Of a stretch of DNA of 64,000 nt, positions 1 through 10,445 are shown piece after piece. The position numbers were made by a program, and so were the translations under genes. The notes below the pieces were generated by a model. That model saw only the letters and a program-made list of their open reading frames with translations. It had not been told where the DNA came from and did not search any database. This DNA comes from Phytohabitans houttuyneae (GTDB taxonomy: Bacteria > Actinomycetota > Actinomycetes > Mycobacteriales > Micromonosporaceae): assembly GCF_011764425.1 (NCBI RefSeq), contig NZ_BLPF01000001.1, positions 62,001 through 126,000 of the forward strand. The letters run 5' to 3'. Position 1 is the stretch's first letter, and each line of letters opens with the position of its first letter.

Positions 1-585
1 GTACGGCAGCGACACCTCCTTGCGGAACGCGCGAAGCCCGGAGTTCAGGTCGGGGATCTTCGTGCCGGCGAGCACCTCGGCAAACTTGCGGATCGCCCAC
101 TTGGCCGGCACCCGCAGCGCCTTGTGGCTGCCCTGCTCGGACGTGCGCGCGCCGACGACCTGGTCGACGTGCTCGTTGTCGCGCAGGTACTGCACGAACT
201 CGGGGATCCGCTCGTTCGGGTACGACATGTCGGCGTCGGTCCACACGACGATGCCGCCCCTGGCCTCCTGCGAGCCGATGCGGCGGGCGGTGCCGGAGCC
301 GCCGTTGCGCTGGAACGCCATCAGGCGCATGTGCGGGAAGCGCGGCTCGGCCTCGCGGAGCACGGCGAGCGTGTTGTCCGTCGACTTGTCGTCGATGACG
401 AGAAGCTCGTACGTGAACTCGCTCGCGTCCATCGACTTCGTGATCCGCTCGATCTCGGCCACGACGTGGGTCTGCTCGTTGTAGCAGGGAAGGACGATGG
501 TCACGTCGAGCGTGGCCGGCTCAGGTGGCGTTGGTGCCATGGATGGGCGCCCCTCGGCGGTCCGTACCGTCTGCTCGATAATCAT
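1..585 (-). CDS. Family 2 glycosyltransferase, dolichyl-phosphate-mannose synthase-like (3' end outside window)
   Basis: Translation on the minus strand gives a GT2 (GT-A fold) N-terminus: a VTIVLPCYNE strand-loop, then LLVIDDKSTDNT, then a WTDADMSYP segment holding the DxD-type metal/nucleotide site, and further on PDLNSGLRAFRK, typical of polyprenyl-phosphate mannosyl/glucosyltransferases. About 195 residues are visible before the window ends. I chose the ATG at 585 because it overlaps the stop of the upstream membrane-protein gene as ATGA; an in-frame ATG at 540 is the alternative. In the family, a sugar is moved from a nucleotide donor to a polyprenyl phosphate at the inner membrane face. 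The coupling to a YfhO-like multi-span protein supports a joint role in lipid-linked sugar transfer (inference). The donor sugar cannot be read from the sequence. Confidence 0.85.
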   Translation of the reverse strand, partial: MIIEQTVRTAEGRPSMAPTPPEPATLDVTIVLPCYNEQTHVVAEIERITKSMDASEFTYELLVIDDKSTDNTLAVLREAEPRFPHMRLMAFQRNGGSGTARRIGSQEARGGIVVWTDADMSYPNERIPEFVQYLRDNEHVDQVVGARTSEQGSHKALRVPAKWAIRKFAEVLAGTKIPDLNSGLRAFRKEVSLPY

Positions 586-3501
586 CGACTCGTCACAATC
601 TGGCTCTGGCGTGCGGCGCCGAAGCCCTCGGATGTGGAACGGCGGCGGTCCCGGACGCGTCCGACCACCACCACCATGACGATGGCGATGACCATGAGCA
701 TAGAGACCCAGCCGCCGAGATTAGCGTATGGCGCGGCATATTCGACGCGCACCACGTGCTCCCCCGCGGGGACGGCGACGGCCACGAGGCCGTGGTCAGC
801 CGGGCGCAGCTCGGCCGGCGTGCCGTCGACCGTGGCGGTGAACTGACCCTGCACGGCGTCGGCCACGACAAGGTACCCGGCGCCCCGCGCGGAGACCGAC
901 ACCTCGATGCGGTCCGTGCCGTCCTCGTCGATCCGGAGGTCGGCCCCGGCGCCCTGCGCCGGCGGGCCCGGCGTGTCGAGCACGACCTGGTCGGGGCGGA
1001 GCGTGCCGCTCGCCTCGCGGTCGACCCGGGCCACCCCGTCCGGCTCGACGATCGCCTCGCTCGCCCAGCGGATCCGCGGCGCCGCGTCCAGCCGCTCGTA
1101 CACGACCGCCGGGAACGCCTGGACGAGCTTGAGCCCGTCGCCGGCCGCGGTGGTGGTCTCGAGCGCGACCTCCCCGTCGATCCCCTCGGCGCGCAGCGGC
1201 CCGTCGACCCCGCTCGTGCTGAACTCCACGGTCAGCTCGCTGCCCGCCGGCACGTCCTCGGCCGCCACCGGGAAGTCGAACGGCTGTCCCTCGACGAGCC
1301 TCGCGGCGAGGCGCTGTGACCGGGCCACCTCCCGCCCGCCGGAGTCCTTGAGCACCGCCACGACCACCGAGTCGGGCGCGCGGGCGGGCAGCGGACCGAC
1401 CGGCCGGATGACCACCGCGCGCAGCGGCCCCTCGGTCGTGAGGCTGGCCGGGCCCTCCCCACGACGACCGGGGTGCCGCCCTTGGGCGCCGGCGTGCGCC
1501 GCCCGAACACCCGGTCGGACGGGCTGGTCACGAAGTAGCGGACGCCCAGCCGGTCGAGGACGGGGCTGCTCGCCACGTCCGCCCGCGCGGGCAGGTCCAG
1601 CCAGGTGGACGATTCGAGCTGCTTTGTCGGTATGCCCTGCACAAGCTCGGCGAAGCGCCGGTTGACGAACTGGTGGCCGCTGAGCGCCCGCAGCCGCAGC
1701 TGCGAGTCGGCGCCGATCTGCATGCCGCCCCAGGTGCCGGAGAAACGGTCGTGGCCGATGTGCTCCATGAGGTACCGGTGCGTCTGCGTGACCGGGAAGA
1801 ACGTGTCCTTGTCCACCCGCGGCAGGTACGGCACGGTGAGCGTGAGCGCCTGCGCCGCCGCGAGCACGGGCAGCGTGGCGGCCGCGCCCACGCGGACCCG
1901 GCCCCACAGCGGACCCCGCCGGCCGCCCGACCACCAGGCCAGCACCACGGCAGCCACCGCGACCGCGAGGAAGATGACGCCGACCAGCACCTCGCCGTCG
2001 AGCTGCCGCATCCGCTCCGCCTGCTGCACCGCGTCGGCGCGGCCAACCGTGGTGACCTGCCGCGCCTGGAAGAGGATCACCAGGCCGGCCGCGCCGAAGG
2101 CGGTCGACACGCCCGCGGCGTACCAGAGGCGTCGGCGGCGCCCGCCCGCGACGGCGCCGGCCTCCCGGCGGCGCAGGACCACCTCCAGTCCGATGGCCGC
2201 GAGGGCGGCGATCAGCAGCCACACGACGCTGCGCGCGCGGCCGACGAAGTTGGTGGAGAAGACCGGCAGGTGGTGCACGACGCCGGCGCCCGGTGCCGTG
2301 TAGATGACCGCCACCCAGATGCCCAGGGCCAGGACGAGGAAGCTCCAGGTGCCGCGGGGCAGGAACGCGCGGGCCGCCCAGGGAGCGGCGACGGCGACCA
2401 CGATAAGCACGAGCCCCGCCGCGCCGACGTAGGACATCGACTCCACGAGGTTGACCGGCAGGTACCACTCCGGCGGGCGGGACGGTGCGACCGAGCCGAG
2501 CGCCCACGGCGCGATCGAGGTGATCAGGCTGGCGGCGGAGAGGTGCTCGTCGGACTGCTGCTCACGGCCGGCGATGAGCACCTGCGACATCTGCCGGGCG
2601 AACGGCAGCAGCTGGAACGCGACGAGCGCCACGGCGCCGGCCAGCCCGGCTGCGGCCCCGGCGACCACGCCGAGGGCGCGGCGGGCCTGTCCGGGGTAGG
2701 CGGCGAACGCGCGTACCAGCAGGTATGGGGCGGCCGTGAACAGCGTGAACGCGGTGACCGCCGGGAAGCCGCCGGCCAGCATGCCGCCGACCGCGAGGCT
2801 GACCAGGGCGGCGTCCCGCACCCGCCGCTGCTGCACCAGCCGCTCGAGCGCCCAGAACACCGCCGGTATGAACGCCGCGGTGCGGGTGTGCGGCCAGTTC
2901 GTCCACATGATCATGAAGGCGCTGCTGGCGAAGACGAGCCCGCCCAGCACCGCCGCCGGCCGCCCCAGCCGCAGCCGGCGCAGGAAGAGAAACGTCATTA
3001 TCCCGCAGAAGACGGTCTCCAGGACCTTTACGTATCCCGGTGCGAGCGCGTCGGGCAGCAGGTAGTACGGAAGGGTGAGCGGGTTGGCGAGCCCGAGCGT
3101 GGGGATCGACCCGAGCGGGACACCGCCCACCACGTACGGGTTCCACGCCGCGACGTGCCCCTCTTTCAGCTCGTTGGCGAAGAGGATCGTGTCCGGAATG
3201 ACCGCGTTGTACGTGTCGTCCATGTAGGTGTTCTGCACCGGGATGCCCGCGAACCCCGTGTCCTGGTACGGGCTGCGCAGCTGCAGCTCGTCCGTCGGCG
3301 CGAGCACCGAGCCACCCCACAGCGGCGAGCCGACCGTGCCGAGCGTGAAGAGGACGAACGCCAGCACCCCGACCGTGGTGAGCAGATCGGGCCGCCACCA
3401 CCGGCGGCGACCGGCCGGCTCGTCCCCTCCGCCGCCGGCCTCTCCGGCGCGGATGGCGGGGCGCTCGCTGAAGGCCCCGCGACCGAGTGCTGTGTGGTCA
3501 T
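582..3501 (-). CDS. YfhO-like multi-span membrane protein, two apparent frameshifts
   Basis: A large polytopic membrane protein with about a dozen hydrophobic segments, the motifs AAWNPYVVGG and MWTNWPHTR, and a C-terminal soluble beta-rich part ending in a final membrane span. It matches the intact paralogue at 21319-24222 along its length, including the SPLWGG and WNPYVMGG region and the closing ADHGLVAVAVPAG motif. The reading frame breaks twice: near 1457-1460, where the frame passes from TPVVVG to EGPASLTT, and near 3424-3427, between an N-terminus starting MTTQHSVAG and RRRWWRPDLL. Adding one base to each C run gives 973 codons against 967 in the paralogue. YfhO-type proteins are linked to glycosylation of cell-wall polymers. 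The next gene, a GT2, overlaps by ATGA. The start ATG at 3501 follows a purine-rich GAAGAAGG. Confidence 0.75.
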
Positions 3502-3593
3502 CGCCTTCTTCCGTGTGGCCGCCGCCCCGCTCCGTCGCAAGGCCTCGTGGAGAATAACGGCGCTGAGCGCCGGACGGATGACTCGCTCCACAT

Positions 3594-5314
3594 CTAAAGC
3601 CCGACGATCGCCGCGGACTCGCCCGGCAGGTCCACCACCTCGCCGTCGACCACCGCGCCGACGTCGGTGACCAGCAGCGTGGCGCGGGCGGCGGCCGGCA
3701 GCACCAGCCGCTGGGGGTGTGGCGCAAAGTTGGCGGCGACCACCGTGCCGCCGCGGCGGACCACGAGCGACCGGTCCCCCGGCGACGCCTCCACCCGGTC
3801 CAGGCGAGGGTCGGTGAGGTCGGGCCGCCGGCGGCGCAGCGCGATCAGGGCGCGGTAGAAGTCGTACATCTCGCGGTGGGCGGGCTTTTCCAGCTCGGCC
3901 CACTCCAGGTGCGAGCGGGCGAACGTCGCGGGGTCCTGCGGGTCGGGCACCTCGTCGCTCAGCCACCCGTGCGCGGCGAACTCCCGGCGCCGCCCGGTGG
4001 CGACCGCCGCGGCCAGCTCAGGCTCGGGGTGGCTGGTGAAAAACTGCCACGGGGTACGCGCGCCCCACTCCTCACCCATGAAGAGCATCGGCGTGAACGG
4101 GCTGGTCAGGAGCAGCACCGCGCCGACTTTGAGCAGCCCGGGGCTGAGCGTCTCGGCCATCCGGTCACCGGTCGCCCGGTTTCCGATCTGGTCGTGGTTC
4201 TGCAGGTAGGCCAGGAAGCGGTACCCGGGGGTCCGCTCCCGGTCGACCGGCCGCCCGTGCACCCGCTTGCGGAAGGCGGACCAGGTGCCGGCGTGGAAGA
4301 AGGCGCCTCGCAGGACGGTCGCCAGGCACTCGGCCCCGCCGAAGTCGGCGTAGTAGCCCTGCCGCTCGCCGGTCAGCAGCGTGTGCAGCGCGTGGTGCAC
4401 GTCGTCGTCCCACTGCGCGTGCAGCCCGTACCCGCCGGCCTCGCGGGGAGTGATCAGGCGGGGATCGTTCAGGTCGGACTCGGCGATCAGCGTCAGGGGG
4501 CGGCCGAGGTGCGCGGCGAGCGCGTCCACCTCCGTGGCGAGCTCTTCCAGCAGGTGTACCGCCCGGTGGTCGACCAGCGCGTGCACGGCGTCCAGCCGCA
4601 GCCCGTCGGCGTGGTAGTCACGCAGCCACATCAGCGCGCTGTCGATCACGTACCGCCGCACCCCGTCGGAGTGGGGCCCGTCGAGGTTGAGCGAGCGGCC
4701 CCAGGTGTTGGCGCCCTCGGCGAGGTAGGGCGCGAAGCGCGGCGCGTACGCGCCGGAGGGGCCGAAGTGGTTGTACACCGCGTCGACGATCACGGCGAGC
4801 CCGCGCTGGTGCGCCGCGTCGACGAAGCGCTTGAGCCCGTCCGGCCCGCCGTACGCCTCGTGCGGCGCGTACCAGCAGACGCCGTCGTAGCCCCAGTTGC
4901 AGGTGCCGTTGAACGCGTTCACCGGGAGCAGCTCGACAGTGGTCACGCCCAGGTCGGCGAGGTGGTCCAGGCGGGTCACCGCCGCGTCGAACGTGCCCTC
5001 CGGCGTGAACGTGCCCACGTGCAGCTCGTACACCACGCTGCCGGGCAGGGCGCGCCCGGTCCAGCCGGCGTCGGTCCAGCGGAAGGCGGCGTGGTCGTAC
5101 ACCCGGCTCGGCCCGTGCACCCCGTACGGCTGCCAGGGTGAGCGCGGGTCGGGCAGCGGCTCGTCCTCGTCGTCCAGCAAAAACGCGTAGTCGGCGGCGG
5201 GCGCCGTTGCCCGCCACCAACCGTCTTCGCCCGGGTGAGGTCGATGTCCCGCCCGCCGTCCAGGCGCGCACGCACCCGGGACCGCTCCGGCACCCATACG
5301 GCAAGCTCGGCCAT
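3594..5314 (-). CDS. treZ: Malto-oligosyltrehalose trehalohydrolase, one apparent frameshift
   Basis: A GH13 enzyme that releases trehalose from malto-oligosyltrehalose in the cytoplasm. Visible family features are the N-terminal sandwich domain (LAVWVPERSRV), GWWRATAP...DYAFLLD, the PDPRSPWQPYGVHGPSR signature, the barrel motifs DGLRLDAVHA (nucleophile Asp), LIAESDLNDP (acid Glu) and QNHDQIGNRATG (third acid), and a C-terminal beta domain. The N-terminal 30 codons, from the ATG at 5314, are in a different frame from the rest. One added base in the CCCGGG run at 5230-5235 joins them into 573 residues, the normal size. The partner TreY is not in the window. It lies 29 bp after glgB in the same direction, so trehalose production from glycogen-type glucans is likely. 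Confidence 0.9.
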
Positions 5315-5343
5315 GGGCCTATCCTGCCCGCAATCAGACGTTT

Positions 5344-7191
5344 TTATCCCGATTTGCGGAGCCACACCGCCGCGTACGGGCCGACGTGCACCTCGGCCGA
5401 GTGCGGCTGGCCGTCGGCTGCGGGGCCGTCCGCCTCGACCGCGCCGAGGTTGCCCACGCCGGAGCCGCCGTACACGTCGGCGTCGGTGTTGACGACCTCT
5501 TCCCAGCGGCCGCCCTCGGGCAGCCCGAGCCGGTAGCCGGTCCGCGGCACCCCGGAGAAGTTGACCACGCAGGCGAGCGTCTGGCCGTCGGCGTGCCGCA
5601 GGAACGACACGACGTTCGACGCGCGGTCGTCGTGCCGGATCCAGCCGAAGCCGTCCGCGCTCGTGTCGTTCGCCCACAGCGCCGGCGACTCGCGGTACAC
5701 CCGGTTGAGGTCGCGCAGCAGGGCGGGCGTGCCCTCGCCGGTCAGCGACCAGTCAAGCCCGCGCGCCTCGCTCCACTCCCGCTCGTCGGCCAGCTCGCAG
5801 CCCATGAAGAGCAGCTGCTTGCCCGGGAACGCCCACATGTACGCCAGGAACCCGCGCAGGCCCGCCAGCTTCTGCCACCGGTCGCCGGGCATCTTGCCGA
5901 TGAGCGAGCCCTTGCCGTGCACCACCTCGTCGTGGCTGATCGGCAGCAGGAACTGCTCGTCGAACGCGTACATGGACGGCCAGGTCAGCTCGTCGTGGTG
6001 GTAGGTGCGGTGCACCGGGTCCCGGCTCACGTAGCCGAGCGTGTCGTGCATCCAGCCCATGTTCCACTTCAGGCCGAAGCCCAGGCCGCCCCAGTCGACC
6101 GGCCGGGAGACCCCGGGCCACGCGGTCGACTCCTCGGCGATCATGACGACGCCGGGGTGGTTGCGGTACACGGTCGCGTTCAGCTCGCGCAGCAGGTCGA
6201 TGGCCTCCAGGTGCTCCCGGCCGCCGTACGCGTTCGGCTCCCACTGGCCGTGCTCGCGCGAGTAGTCCAGGTACAGCATCGAGGCGACCGCGTCCACGCG
6301 CAGGCCGTCGATGTGAAACTCCTCCAGCCAGTACAGCGCGTTGGCGACGAGGAAGTTGCGCACCTCCCACCGGCCGTAGTTGAACACCAGCGAGCCCCAG
6401 TCGGGGTGCTCGCCGCGGCGCGGGTCCTCGTGCTCGTACAGGAAGGTGCCGTCGAAGCGGGCCAGGGCCCACTCGTCCTTGGGGAAGTGCGCCGGCACCC
6501 AGTCCAGCAGCACGCCGACACCGGCCTGGTGCAGCTTGTCGACCAGGTACCGGAACTCGTCCGGCGTCCCGAACCGGGCCGTCGGCGCGTAATAGCCGGT
6601 CACCTGGTAGCCCCACGAGCCGCCGTACGGGTGCTCGGCGACCGGGAGCAGCTCGACGTGTGTGAAGCCGAGATCGGTCACGTACGCCACGAGCTGGTCG
6701 GCAAGGTCCACGTAGGACAGTCCGGGACGCCACGAGCCGAGGTGCACCTCGTACACGGACATCGGCCGGGCGTGGTGGTCCTTGGGGCGGGCGGCGACCC
6801 ACGCCTCGTCACCCCACGTGTAGGACGACTCCTCGATCACCGAGGCGGTGAGCGGGGGTGCCTCGGTCGCCCGCGCCAGCGGGTCGGCCTTGTCCACCCA
6901 GCGCCCGTCCGCACCGTGGATCTTGAACTTGTACCGGTTGCCGGCCCGGGCGCCGTCCACGTGGCCCGCCCAGACGCCGCTCGCACCGAGCCGCTCCAGC
7001 GGGACGCCCTCCCAGCCGGTGAAGTCGCCCGCGACCTGCACCTCGCGCGCGTTGGGGGCCCAGACCGCGAACCGCGTGCCCGCACCCTCGACGTGTGCGC
7101 CGAGCACCTCCCAGAGCCGCTCGTGGCGGCCCTGGCCGATGAGGAAAAGATCGAAGTCGCTGATCCGGGTGAGAGTACTCAGCGCCGTCAT
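5344..7191 (-). CDS. glgB: 1,4-alpha-glucan branching enzyme
   Basis: 615 residues with an N-terminal CBM48 ([19 protein letters not shown]) and a GH13 barrel. The barrel shows the branching-enzyme motifs [30 protein letters not shown] (nucleophile Asp), [12 protein letters not shown] (acid Glu) and [15 protein letters not shown]. It introduces alpha-1,6 branches into glycogen. It is shorter than many actinobacterial GlgB proteins because the extra N-terminal beta domain is minimal. The start ATG overlaps the stop of the upstream glycosyltransferase as ATGA. The order glycosyltransferase-glgB-treZ suggests coordinated synthesis of alpha-glucan and its conversion to trehalose. Confidence 0.95.
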   Translation of the reverse strand: MTALSTLTRISDFDLFLIGQGRHERLWEVLGAHVEGAGTRFAVWAPNAREVQVAGDFTGWEGVPLERLGASGVWAGHVDGARAGNRYKFKIHGADGRWVDKADPLARATEAPPLTASVIEESSYTWGDEAWVAARPKDHHARPMSVYEVHLGSWRPGLSYVDLADQLVAYVTDLGFTHVELLPVAEHPYGGSWGYQVTGYYAPTARFGTPDEFRYLVDKLHQAGVGVLLDWVPAHFPKDEWALARFDGTFLYEHEDPRRGEHPDWGSLVFNYGRWEVRNFLVANALYWLEEFHIDGLRVDAVASMLYLDYSREHGQWEPNAYGGREHLEAIDLLRELNATVYRNHPGVVMIAEESTAWPGVSRPVDWGGLGFGLKWNMGWMHDTLGYVSRDPVHRTYHHDELTWPSMYAFDEQFLLPISHDEVVHGKGSLIGKMPGDRWQKLAGLRGFLAYMWAFPGKQLLFMGCELADEREWSEARGLDWSLTGEGTPALLRDLNRVYRESPALWANDTSADGFGWIRHDDRASNVVSFLRHADGQTLACVVNFSGVPRTGYRLGLPEGGRWEEVVNTDADVYGGSGVGNLGAVEADGPAADGQPHSAEVHVGPYAAVWLRKSG

Positions 7192-8567
7192 GCCACCGCC
7201 AACAGGTTGCCCTCGCGGATGCTCATGGCCGGGCGGCCCTGTGCCATGCGGGCCTCGGCCTGCGCGGCGTTGAACGCCGGCGCCTGCGCGATGGCCGCGG
7301 AGTACACGGCCGCCGTGCGGGCCGCGATCGAAGCCCAGCCGTACCGCTCGTGCACCATCGCGCGGGCGCGCTTGGCCATCGTGCGGGCCTGGTCGGCGTC
7401 GGACAGCAGCGAGCCGACCGCGTCGGCCAGCGCGTCCGGGTCCTTGGCCGGGAAGGTGATGCCGTTGAAGCCGGGCTGCACGAACTCGGCCAGCCCACCG
7501 GTCGAGGCGACCGCGAGCGGCGCACCGGCCGCCGCGCCCTCAAGCGCGACCATGCCGAACGGCTCGTAGATGCTCGGCACCGCGAAGCAGTCGGAGGCGG
7601 CGATCAGTGCCGGCAGGTCGGTGCCGCCCAGGAACCCCGGGAAGGTCACCGTCTGGCTGAGGCCGTGGCGGTGGATGTCGGCCTCCAGCTCCGGCTTGTA
7701 CGGCCCGTCGCCGGCGATCACCAGGCGCAGGCCGGGGTGCCGGTCACGGAGCTTGGGCAGGCTGGCGATGAGGTCCTGCACGCCCTTCTCGTACACGAGG
7801 CGGCCGGCGAACGTGAGCAGCGGACCGTCACCGGCGAACCGCCGGCGGGCGGACTCGACCGCGTCCGTGGGCACCTGCCAGCGGTCGGTCTCCACCCCGT
7901 TCGCGACCACGTCGAGGCGCTCGGTCGGCAGGTCGAACAGGCGGTTGACCTCCCACTTCATGTACTCCGAGCAGACGATGACGCGGGCCGCCTCCTGGCC
8001 GAGCCACCACTCGACGGAGTGGATGGCCTTGTTCATCTCCTCGGGCAGCCAGCCCTGGTGCCGGCCCGCCTCGGTGGCGTGGATGGTCGCCACGAGCGGC
8101 AGGTCCAGGTGCTCCTTGAGGGTCATCGCGGTGTGCGTGACCAGCCAGTCGTGGGCGTGGATCACGTCGTACTCGCCGGACTCCGCGGCACGCAGCGCGG
8201 CCCGGGTCAGCGTGTGGTTGAACGCCATCGTCCAGGCCAGCAGCGAGGGCGTGGCCAGCGGGAAGACCGGCGGGTCCTCGGGAGCGCGGACGATCCGCAC
8301 GCCCTCGGAGTACTCCTCCAGCGGGGCGCCGGGAGCGTGGCGGGTGACGACCGTGACCTCGTGGCCGGCGGCGGCCAGGGTGGTCGAGAGGTGGTGCACG
8401 TGCCGCCCCAGGCCACCCACCAGGACCGGCGGGTACTCCCAGGAGAGCATCAGGATGCGGCGCCGGCCGTCGGGAGCGCCGCCACGGTGGCTCGGAGTCT
8501 GCGGGAAAGTCGGGGCGGTCGGGGAGGGACGGTAGGCGCCGTCGGTGGGGTCGACCCGCAGGGTCAC
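7188..8567 (-). CDS. GT4 glycosyltransferase, glycogen synthase/GlgM-like
   Basis: 459 residues with a GT-B fold. A disordered N-terminal 35 residues lead into [20 protein letters not shown] (glycine-rich donor loop), then [23 protein letters not shown] and the [15 protein letters not shown]-terminal signature of retaining GT4 enzymes. This family includes ADP-glucose-dependent alpha-glucan and maltose-1-phosphate synthases, and translational coupling to glgB supports an alpha-glucan role. Donor and acceptor cannot be assigned from the sequence. It opens a minus-strand run of five genes that continues through treZ to the left end of the window. Confidence 0.8.
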   Translation of the reverse strand: MTLRVDPTDGAYRPSPTAPTFPQTPSHRGGAPDGRRRILMLSWEYPPVLVGGLGRHVHHLSTTLAAAGHEVTVVTRHAPGAPLEEYSEGVRIVRAPEDPPVFPLATPSLLAWTMAFNHTLTRAALRAAESGEYDVIHAHDWLVTHTAMTLKEHLDLPLVATIHATEAGRHQGWLPEEMNKAIHSVEWWLGQEAARVIVCSEYMKWEVNRLFDLPTERLDVVANGVETDRWQVPTDAVESARRRFAGDGPLLTFAGRLVYEKGVQDLIASLPKLRDRHPGLRLVIAGDGPYKPELEADIHRHGLSQTVTFPGFLGGTDLPALIAASDCFAVPSIYEPFGMVALEGAAAGAPLAVASTGGLAEFVQPGFNGITFPAKDPDALADAVGSLLSDADQARTMAKRARAMVHERYGWASIAARTAAVYSAAIAQAPAFNAAQAEARMAQGRPAMSIREGNLLAVA

Positions 8568-8992
8568 ACTCTTCTCCTTCTACGCGAAACAGGCAGGTGG
8601 GTACGCCAGCCGGCGCCTGTGGCGGCAGTGCGTGCGTGAAAGTAAGTCATTGGCCGAGCGGCCACGTATAGGAAAAGCCATCCGTGTTTCGCCCGCATTC
8701 CAGGGAGGTGTAAAGGTGAGGGACGACACGCCCGATGTGCCCCTTACCTGCCAGTAGCGTGTCCCAGCCCACCAGCCCACGTCACAACGCGGCCGGGGCA
8801 GCGCCAAACGGCCTCCGGCAAGCCCGAAGGAATGCACCGCTCGCCTGGTGGAGCGCGGGCGGGACGGAAGACACGCGTGTGACGGGGGTCGCCCTTGATG
8901 TGGGCGGGGTGACATGACAGCATCACCTGAAATCAAACTGAACAGTTTGGTTTGTTTGGCGGGCCCGACCCGGGCCCGCGCAACGGGGGCAC
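8568..8992. other. Divergent intergenic region between glucan genes and the TetR operon
   Basis: 425 bp without a convincing ORF. It must hold the promoter of the leftward glucan genes and of the rightward TetR operon. The only clear structure is the palindrome at 8930-8953, listed separately. I do not see a riboswitch-like or tRNA-like fold by eye. Confidence 0.6.
8930..8953. promoter_or_regulatory. Palindromic operator candidate upstream of tetR
   Basis: Two 11-bp arms separated by AA: AAATCAAACTG and CAGTTTGGTTT, matching at 10 of 11 positions. It is locally AT-rich in an otherwise GC-rich region and ends 40 bp before the TetR start. TetR repressors usually autoregulate through such a site, so this probably controls the whole operon (inference). 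Confidence 0.6.
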
Positions 8993-9619
8993 ATGGGGGG
9001 TGTCGTGGAGCTGGACTCGCGGCGGGCCCAGGCGAAGCGGGAGCAGATCCGCCAGGGCGCCCTCGCCGCGTTCCTCGAGTCCGGCGTGTCCGGCACGAGC
9101 ATGGACCACGTCGCGGCCTGTGCGGGCGTCTCCAAGCAGACGCTGTACGTGTACTTCCGCAGCAAAGAAGACCTGCTCGTCGACGTGCTGGGCAGCATCG
9201 TCGCGTCCCTCGACGAGCGAGCGCCCTTGCTCGCGGACCGCACCGTCACCGATCTGGAGCACCTGCGGGAGGTGCTCTCCGAGGTGGCCCGGGTGATGGT
9301 CACCCACCTGATGAGCGACGACAACCTGGCCCTCTTCCGCATCTTCATCGCGGAGATGGCGACCACACCGGGGCTGCTGGCGATCTGGAGGGAAACCGTG
9401 CCGGCCCGCTTCCTGGCCCGCGTGGAGGCCGTACTGGAGCGTGCCCGCGGAGCCGGGGTGATCCGCGACGTCGACCTCGACCTCGCCACCCGGCTCTTCA
9501 TCGGCCCGATGATGACCTTCGTCTTTCTCGATGGGCTGGCCCGTCCGGGTGAGGTCCTCGTTCCGAATCGCAAGCGGCTCGACGAGGTGGTCGAGCTCTA
9601 CCTGCGCGCCGTAACTTGA
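8993..9619 (+). CDS. TetR family transcriptional regulator
   Basis: 208 residues. The N-terminal HTH (SGVSGTSMDHVAACAGVSKQ, then TLYVYFRSKEDLL) is the standard TetR domain. The C-terminal half is an all-helical ligand domain with the pattern of the AcrR-type C domain. The stop is 21 bp before the start of the ferritin-like gene, so it is probably co-transcribed with it and with the following lipid-type genes. An acyl-CoA or fatty-acid ligand would be in keeping with the operon content (inference). Confidence 0.92.
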   Translation: MGGVVELDSRRAQAKREQIRQGALAAFLESGVSGTSMDHVAACAGVSKQTLYVYFRSKEDLLVDVLGSIVASLDERAPLLADRTVTDLEHLREVLSEVARVMVTHLMSDDNLALFRIFIAEMATTPGLLAIWRETVPARFLARVEAVLERARGAGVIRDVDLDLATRLFIGPMMTFVFLDGLARPGEVLVPNRKRLDEVVELYLRAVT

Positions 9620-9639
9620 GCCCCCGGAGGCCGGCCGAC

Positions 9640-10445
9640 ATGTCCTTTGACCTGGACCACTACAAACAGACCGCCAAGGCGGTCGAGGTTGACGACATCG
9701 ACTTCGATGACTTTCGTGACAAGCCGCTGAGCGCCGAGGCCATCCGCTGCCTGCACTACATGACGGACGTGGAGACGCACACGGTCTGCTACCTGCGCGA
9801 CCTGCTGGTCACCCCCTCGCACCAGAACCCCCGGATCACCGCGTTCCTGACGATGTGGAACTTCGAGGAGTACTGGCACGGCGACGTGATCGACCGGGTC
9901 CTCGCGGTGCACGCCGAGATCAACGGGCTGCCGCGGCACCGCTCGGTGCGGTTGGCACAGGGGTTCCGCGGAAACGTGATCGCACCGATCACCCAATGCC
10001 TCACCGCGGCCGTTTTCGGGGAGGACTTCATCGCCACGCACATGACGTGGGGCGCGGTCAACGAGTGGTCGGCGCACGCCGCCTACGGCAGGTTGATCGA
10101 GCTTGAGCAGCATGCGACGCTGACGAAGATTCTGCAGCGCATCCAGCAACAGGAGAGCCGACACTTGGCGTTCTACATGTCCGAGGCCCGGGAGCGGCTG
10201 GAAAAGAGCCGAAAGGCACAGCGGATCACCCGCTTCGCGCTTCGGAAGTTCTGGGCCCCGGTCGGCTCGACCATCACGCCGAAGGCCGAGACGCGCTTCG
10301 TCCTCAACCACCTGCTCGGCGGCGAAGGGGCAACAAGATGGTGCAGATGCTCGACTCCAAGGTCGACAAGCTTCCCGGCCAGCAGGGCCTGAGCCTGGTT
10401 TCCAAGGCCGTGCAGGCGTTCGGCGTCCGAGTGGCCACAGCGTGA
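9640..10445 (+). CDS. Ferritin-like diiron protein (acyl-ACP desaturase/oxygenase-like), one apparent frameshift
   Basis: 268 residues once corrected. The helical bundle carries paired metal motifs: an Asp/Glu-rich first helix (DVETHTVCYL), FEEYWHGDV (ExxH type), then EWSAHAAYGR and QQQESRHLAFY (ExxRH type), the arrangement of non-haem diiron carboxylate enzymes. ATG 9640 has GGAGG nine bases upstream. The frame breaks at GGGG 10327-10330; with one added G it continues as NKMVQMLDSKVDKLPGQQG to a TGA at 10443-10445, overlapping the next gene's GTG. The neighbouring acyl reductase suggests an acyl chain substrate, by desaturation or hydroxylation, but this is inference. It could instead be an N-oxygenase or a non-catalytic ferritin-like protein. 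Confidence 0.75.
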
